Source: Pseudobdellovibrionaceae bacterium
Lineage (GTDB): Bacteria > Bdellovibrionota > Bdellovibrionia > Bdellovibrionales > JAMPXM01
Assembly (NCBI GenBank): GCA_022843085.1
Contig: JALHOI010000087.1
Coordinates: forward strand, 359 to 8,989
Length of the DNA stretch: 8,631 nucleotides
Reading direction: 5' to 3'
Numbering within the stretch: position 1 is the stretch's first letter; each line of letters starts with the position of its first letter. Below the pieces are notes generated by a model. It was not told the origin of the DNA, searched no databases, and saw only the letters and a program-made list of their open reading frames with translations. The position numbers were made by a program, and so were the translations under genes. This document shows positions 5,854-8,631 of the stretch, piece after piece.

Positions 5854-7500
5854 CTAAACGGTGATGGTCTCTTTAAAGAGCCCGAAGACTTTGCGAAGAG
5901 TGTCTGAAATTTCGCCGAGGGTGCAGCCAACTTCGACCGCGTCGATCAAAACCGGCATGAGGTTTTGGTCGTTTTCAGCTGCGACTCGCACTTTGGCGAG
6001 GTGAAAGCCGACTTTCACTTGGTCTCGTTTGGCTTTAAAGCTTTTCAAACGCTCGATTTGCTCATTCGAGACCTGATCAGAAATCTTCATGATGTCGAAC
6101 ACATCGCCCTGTTGAACGAAGTCGTTAACGCCTACGACGATCTCTTTTTTCGACTCGACGGCCCGCTGGTAGTCATAGGCCGCTTGTTGAATTTCGCGTT
6201 GGATCCAGCCGGTTTCGATGCACTTTACGACACCGCCCTGGTCTTCAATGCGCTCGATATAATTCGTGGCTCGTTTCTCAAGCTCGTCGGTCAATGACTC
6301 GATGTAAAACGAGCCCGCGAAGGGATCAATCACATCGGCTGCACCCGATTCATGCGCGATGATCTGCTGAGTACGAAGCGCGATTGTCGCGGCCCTTTCG
6401 GTCGGAAGCCCGAGAGCTTCGTCCATCGAGTTTGTATGAAGGGACTGCGTGCCGCCCATCACACTTGCGAGGGCCTGAATCGTCACACGAACAATGTTAT
6501 TTTCTGGTTGTTGTGCCGTCAGTGTCGACCCCGCGGTCTGCGTGTGAAAGCGCAGTCGCCATGACTTATCATCTTTGGCCTTGAATCGTTCGCGCATGAT
6601 TTTCGCCCACATGCGGCGAGCGGCACGAAACTTTGCGATCTCTTCGAGAAAATTGTTGTGAACGTTGAAGAAGAACGAAAGGCGACCTGCGAACGTGTCG
6701 ACATCAAGGCCCTTCGCCAGAGCGGCTTCGACGTAGGTTATGCCGTCGGCCAAAGTAAAGGCGATTTCTTGGACTGCGGTCGATCCGGCTTCTCGAATGT
6801 GGTAACCCGAGATCGAAATCGTATTCCAGTTCGGAACTTCCTTCGCACAGAAATCAAATATGTCAGTGATCACACGAAGCGAGGGTCGAGGCGGAAAGAT
6901 GTATGTGCCGCGTGCGATGTACTCTTTGAGAATATCGTTTTGAATAGTGCCAGTCAGTTTATCCGCTGAAATGCCCCGACGGCGTGCGACCGCAATATAG
7001 AATGCCAATAAGATGCTCGCGGTCGAATTGATCGTCATCGACGTCGAAATTTTGTCGAGCGGAAGATCTTTGAGAAGCGTCTCCATATCTTCAATTGAAG
7101 AAATCGCGACCCCGACCTTGCCCACTTCACCGGTCGACATGATGTGATCCGAATCGTAACCCATCTGTGTCGGCAAATCGAACGCCACTGAAGGGCCCGT
7201 TTGTCCGCGTTCGAGCAACATCTTGTAGCGCGTGTTTGATTCTTTGGCTGACCCGAAACCGGCGTACTGGCGCATGGTCCACAACCGGCCGCGGTACATT
7301 GAGTCCTGTACTCCGCGTGTGTACGGGTACTCACCCGGTGCACCCAATTTGGAATTCAGCGTCGCAGACGCGGCTGCGCTCAAAGAGTTAGGCGCGTGAA
7401 GATCGTCGGCTGTGTAGAAAGCCTTCGGCTCGATACCGCTGGATGTTTTGAATGATTCTTTGCGATTCGAGCTTCGTTTCGATTTTTTTTCGTCAGCCAC
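5854..7500 (-). CDS. mcmA1: Methylmalonyl-CoA mutase, large (catalytic) subunit without cobalamin domain
   Basis: This enzyme interconverts (R)-methylmalonyl-CoA and succinyl-CoA by an adenosylcobalamin radical mechanism in the cytoplasm. The 548 residues cover the substrate-binding TIM-barrel part. Residues known from the Propionibacterium enzyme are kept at a constant offset of 10: Y79 (Tyr89, in RQYAGF), Q187 (Gln197, in TIQND), R197 (Arg207, in IARGTY), H234 (His244, in SGYH) and R273 (Arg283). Tyr89 and Arg207 mark methylmalonyl- rather than isobutyryl-CoA mutases. SLHTNSMDEA (353-362) and VIDPFAGS (390-397) are further family motifs. The C-terminal cobalamin domain with DxHxxG is absent, so a separate B12-binding subunit is needed. 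The start is GTG with an AGAGG site 6 nt upstream. The first 25 residues are Lys/Ser-rich and contain a run of eight A's at codons 4-6. It is the last gene of a tight operon with the carboxylase components, fitting propionyl-CoA breakdown. The symbol follows split mutases elsewhere. Confidence 0.96.
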   Translation of the reverse strand: MADEKKSKRSSNRKESFKTSSGIEPKAFYTADDLHAPNSLSAAASATLNSKLGAPGEYPYTRGVQDSMYRGRLWTMRQYAGFGSAKESNTRYKMLLERGQTGPSVAFDLPTQMGYDSDHIMSTGEVGKVGVAISSIEDMETLLKDLPLDKISTSMTINSTASILLAFYIAVARRRGISADKLTGTIQNDILKEYIARGTYIFPPRPSLRVITDIFDFCAKEVPNWNTISISGYHIREAGSTAVQEIAFTLADGITYVEAALAKGLDVDTFAGRLSFFFNVHNNFLEEIAKFRAARRMWAKIMRERFKAKDDKSWRLRFHTQTAGSTLTAQQPENNIVRVTIQALASVMGGTQSLHTNSMDEALGLPTERAATIALRTQQIIAHESGAADVIDPFAGSFYIESLTDELEKRATNYIERIEDQGGVVKCIETGWIQREIQQAAYDYQRAVESKKEIVVGVNDFVQQGDVFDIMKISDQVSNEQIERLKSFKAKRDQVKVGFHLAKVRVAAENDQNLMPVLIDAVEVGCTLGEISDTLRKVFGLFKETITV

Positions 7501-7506
7501 GTGATG

Positions 7507-7511
7507 CCTCT
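7507..7511 (-). promoter_or_regulatory. Shine-Dalgarno of the mutase overlapping the previous stop codon
   Basis: On the minus strand TAGAGG contains both the TAG stop of the 58-aa gene (7512-7510) and the AGAGG ribosome site of the mutase, 6 nt before its GTG start at 7500. A ribosome ending the small gene therefore sits on the mutase initiation site. This supports both the GTG start and translational coupling. Confidence 0.7.
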
Positions 7512-7686
7512 ATTTTCGGAAGCTAAAGACTGTGATCAAAAGCAGCGTCGCAAATGGCCCAAGCGGAAGAGAGATCAGAAACCAGATTAAGCCGCTGCGA
7601 TTTTTTGACTGTGCGATACCTGCGTTGATCATCGCGAGCGTACCCCAGCCGACAAAATAACCCGGAGATGTGATTGTTTCGATCAT
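7510..7686 (-). CDS. Small membrane protein, 58 aa, inside the propionyl-CoA operon
   Basis: This short reading frame sits between the biotin carrier and the mutase. Its ATG overlaps the carrier's TGA as ATGA, and its TAG overlaps the Shine-Dalgarno of the mutase, a strong sign of a real, coupled gene. The product begins MIETITSPGYF, has a weakly hydrophobic segment (about 10-25) ending in a polar stretch QSKNR (26-30), then a clear membrane span SGLIWFLISLPLGPFATLLL (31-50), and ends FSFRK. The pattern of a polar Lys/Arg turn followed by W, then L-GP and a Leu-rich end resembles many short uncharacterised bacterial membrane proteins. The charges suggest one or two spans, but topology is uncertain. 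No enzymatic function can be assigned. A small accessory or membrane-tethering subunit is possible but is inference only. Confidence 0.75.
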   Translation of the reverse strand: MIETITSPGYFVGWGTLAMINAGIAQSKNRSGLIWFLISLPLGPFATLLLITVFSFRK

Positions 7687-8240
7687 TTCGGCTTCGAATT
7701 CTTGAGCGGCTCGAACAACACCAAGGTTTGTCCAGATTCGACCGAGTCACCGGCTTTCACCAAAACATCTTTGATTCTGACTTCGACCGAGGCGCGCATT
7801 TCGTTTTCCATCTTCATCGCTTCCATAATCAAGATCGGTTGATTTGGTTTTACGACGTCGCCTTTTTCAACCATGATTTTCACGATTTTCCCTGGCATTC
7901 CCGCGACCAGGTTATCGCCTCCGCCCATCGAGCCGCCTTTTTTCAGCGACTCGTGGAGAAGTGCTTCGTCATTATAGATACGAACGTTTCGATAGCTCGA
8001 ACGTGTGTAGACCGTATAGTCGATGCCCGAACCGTAGACGTCGAGGATGTACGAACCGCCGCCCCAGATGAGGTTGATGATGTTCTCGACGGTTTTGTAA
8101 TCGTCTTTCGAAATTTCGTAACGAACCCAGTTGCCGCCTTCTTCTTGAAGGTTCACCTTCCAAGATTTACGGGTTTCGTTGATATCAATTTTAAAATTTT
8201 TGTCGCCGGCATCGGTGCCAAGTGTTGCTTCGAAAAACAT
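7683..8240 (-). CDS. Biotin carboxyl carrier protein of an acyl-CoA carboxylase
   Basis: This carries the covalent biotin that shuttles carboxyl groups between biotin carboxylase and the acyl-CoA carboxyltransferase. The C-terminal biotinyl domain (about 111-177) has MPGKIVKI near its start and the EAMKMENEM motif, with Lys143 as the biotinylated residue; GDSVESGQTLVLFE closes the fold. A Gly-rich hinge (KGGSMGGGDN, about 101-110) joins it to an N-terminal beta-rich part (1-100). That part may match the region joining biotin carboxylase and carrier in fused propionyl-CoA carboxylase alpha chains. The ATG lies 3 nt after the biotin carboxylase stop, in the same frame, with no good Shine-Dalgarno, so expression probably depends on coupling. 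The neighbouring mutase makes propionyl-CoA the likely substrate, though acetyl-CoA is not excluded. The matching carboxyltransferase is not in the window. Confidence 0.94.
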   Translation of the reverse strand: MFFEATLGTDAGDKNFKIDINETRKSWKVNLQEEGGNWVRYEISKDDYKTVENIINLIWGGGSYILDVYGSGIDYTVYTRSSYRNVRIYNDEALLHESLKKGGSMGGGDNLVAGMPGKIVKIMVEKGDVVKPNQPILIMEAMKMENEMRASVEVRIKDVLVKAGDSVESGQTLVLFEPLKNSKPK

Positions 8241-8243
8241 AAA

Positions 8244-8631
8244 TCACGTGTCTCGCAGGCTAGAGGCGCGGCCGACTGACTTCCAGTGGCTCGCGACGTT
8301 GTAATCTGAAACCGACTTCGCTTTTTTATCGTTGTAGGCAGCGATGGCCGCTGTGATCAAAAAGACGTGATCATCGACTTGGCGAAATAGCTTCGGCATC
8401 TTGATCTCAAGGTCTTTGTCGCAGAACTGCGTCGTGTAAGTGCCGTCGAGAAATTTTGGCGCCTGCAGAATCGACTTGTGTAGCAGGATATTCGTTTTAA
8501 TTCCGGTCAGGGTAAATTCGGTGAGAGCTCGGTCCAGGCGACGAATCGCCGTGTCGCGGTCGGGGCCCCACGCAATCAGCTTTGCGACCATCGGATCATA
8601 GTAAATCGGTACGATGTAACCGGGGTAAGCG
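8244..8631 (-). CDS. accC: Biotin carboxylase subunit of acetyl-/propionyl-CoA carboxylase, C-terminal part only
   Basis: The gene is cut by the right edge of the window; 128 C-terminal residues are visible, and the frame is open to the edge. The ATP-dependent enzyme carboxylates biotin on the carrier protein. The visible part is the end of the biotin carboxylase C-terminal domain: VPIYYDPMVAKLIAWG, then RDTAIRRLDRALTEF and TGIKTNILLHKSIL, all typical of the family. The catalytic ATP-grasp region would lie outside the window. After the conserved core comes a tail of about 60 residues (TTQFCDKDLEI through HWKSVGRASSLRDT), as in biotin carboxylases of propionyl-CoA type that are followed by a separate carrier. 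It is the first visible gene of the operon. The stop TGA is followed by TTT and the carrier's ATG in the same frame. Confidence 0.95.
   Translation of the reverse strand, partial: AYPGYIVPIYYDPMVAKLIAWGPDRDTAIRRLDRALTEFTLTGIKTNILLHKSILQAPKFLDGTYTTQFCDKDLEIKMPKLFRQVDDHVFLITAAIAAYNDKKAKSVSDYNVASHWKSVGRASSLRDT

Noticed and set aside
7523..7750. 75-aa minus-strand frame between carrier and mutase
   Set aside because: It overlaps the carrier's conserved C-terminus and is out of frame with the 58-aa membrane protein, which has much better start and stop context and composition.
7674..8279. Long open frame (201 aa) on the plus strand opposite the biotin carrier gene
   Set aside because: It lies fully antisense to a clearly conserved biotinyl-domain gene and its F/H/D-rich translation matches no family; it is a by-product of the carrier's codon use.

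Overview
The window looks like an ordinary chromosomal stretch of a Gram-negative bacterium with about half G+C. There is no phage, transposon, CRISPR array, tRNA or rRNA signal. The gene content (a separate biotin carboxylase and biotin carrier, a methylmalonyl-CoA mutase large chain without its cobalamin domain, a MltD-type lytic transglycosylase with a LysM domain, and exported beta-rich proteins of unknown role) fits Bdellovibrionota or a related delta-proteobacterial lineage. That placement is inference from style and gene content only.

Left part (1-2655, plus strand): a 109-residue hypothetical protein whose 5' end may lie outside the window is followed after 58 nt by a 752-residue protein. 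The latter has an N-terminal signal or anchor and several carboxypeptidase-regulatory-like beta domains. Its function is unknown. It converges, with a 15-nt gap, on the next gene.

Middle (2671-5689, minus strand): a membrane-anchored lytic transglycosylase (SLT domain plus C-terminal LysM) and an exported vanadium-haloperoxidase/PAP2-family enzyme with its full active-site motif. The 295 nt between them holds a GC-rich palindrome just after the haloperoxidase-like gene and two hairpins with the same outer stem in the transglycosylase leader.

Right part (5854-8631, minus strand): a compact propionyl-/methylmalonyl-CoA operon. In transcription order it contains the C-terminal end of a biotin carboxylase (cut by the window edge), a biotin carboxyl carrier protein, a 58-residue membrane protein, and methylmalonyl-CoA mutase. 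The genes are almost touching: a 3-nt gap, then a 4-nt ATGA overlap, then a 9-nt gap whose Shine-Dalgarno overlaps the previous stop. Together with a carboxyltransferase subunit, an epimerase and a cobalamin-binding mutase subunit encoded elsewhere, they would turn propionyl-CoA into succinyl-CoA.

I do not see a clearly new system. The points most worth a second look are the small membrane gene buried in the propionate operon, the single in-frame TGA separating biotin carboxylase from its carrier domain, the missing cobalamin domain of the mutase, and the paired hairpins upstream of the lytic transglycosylase.
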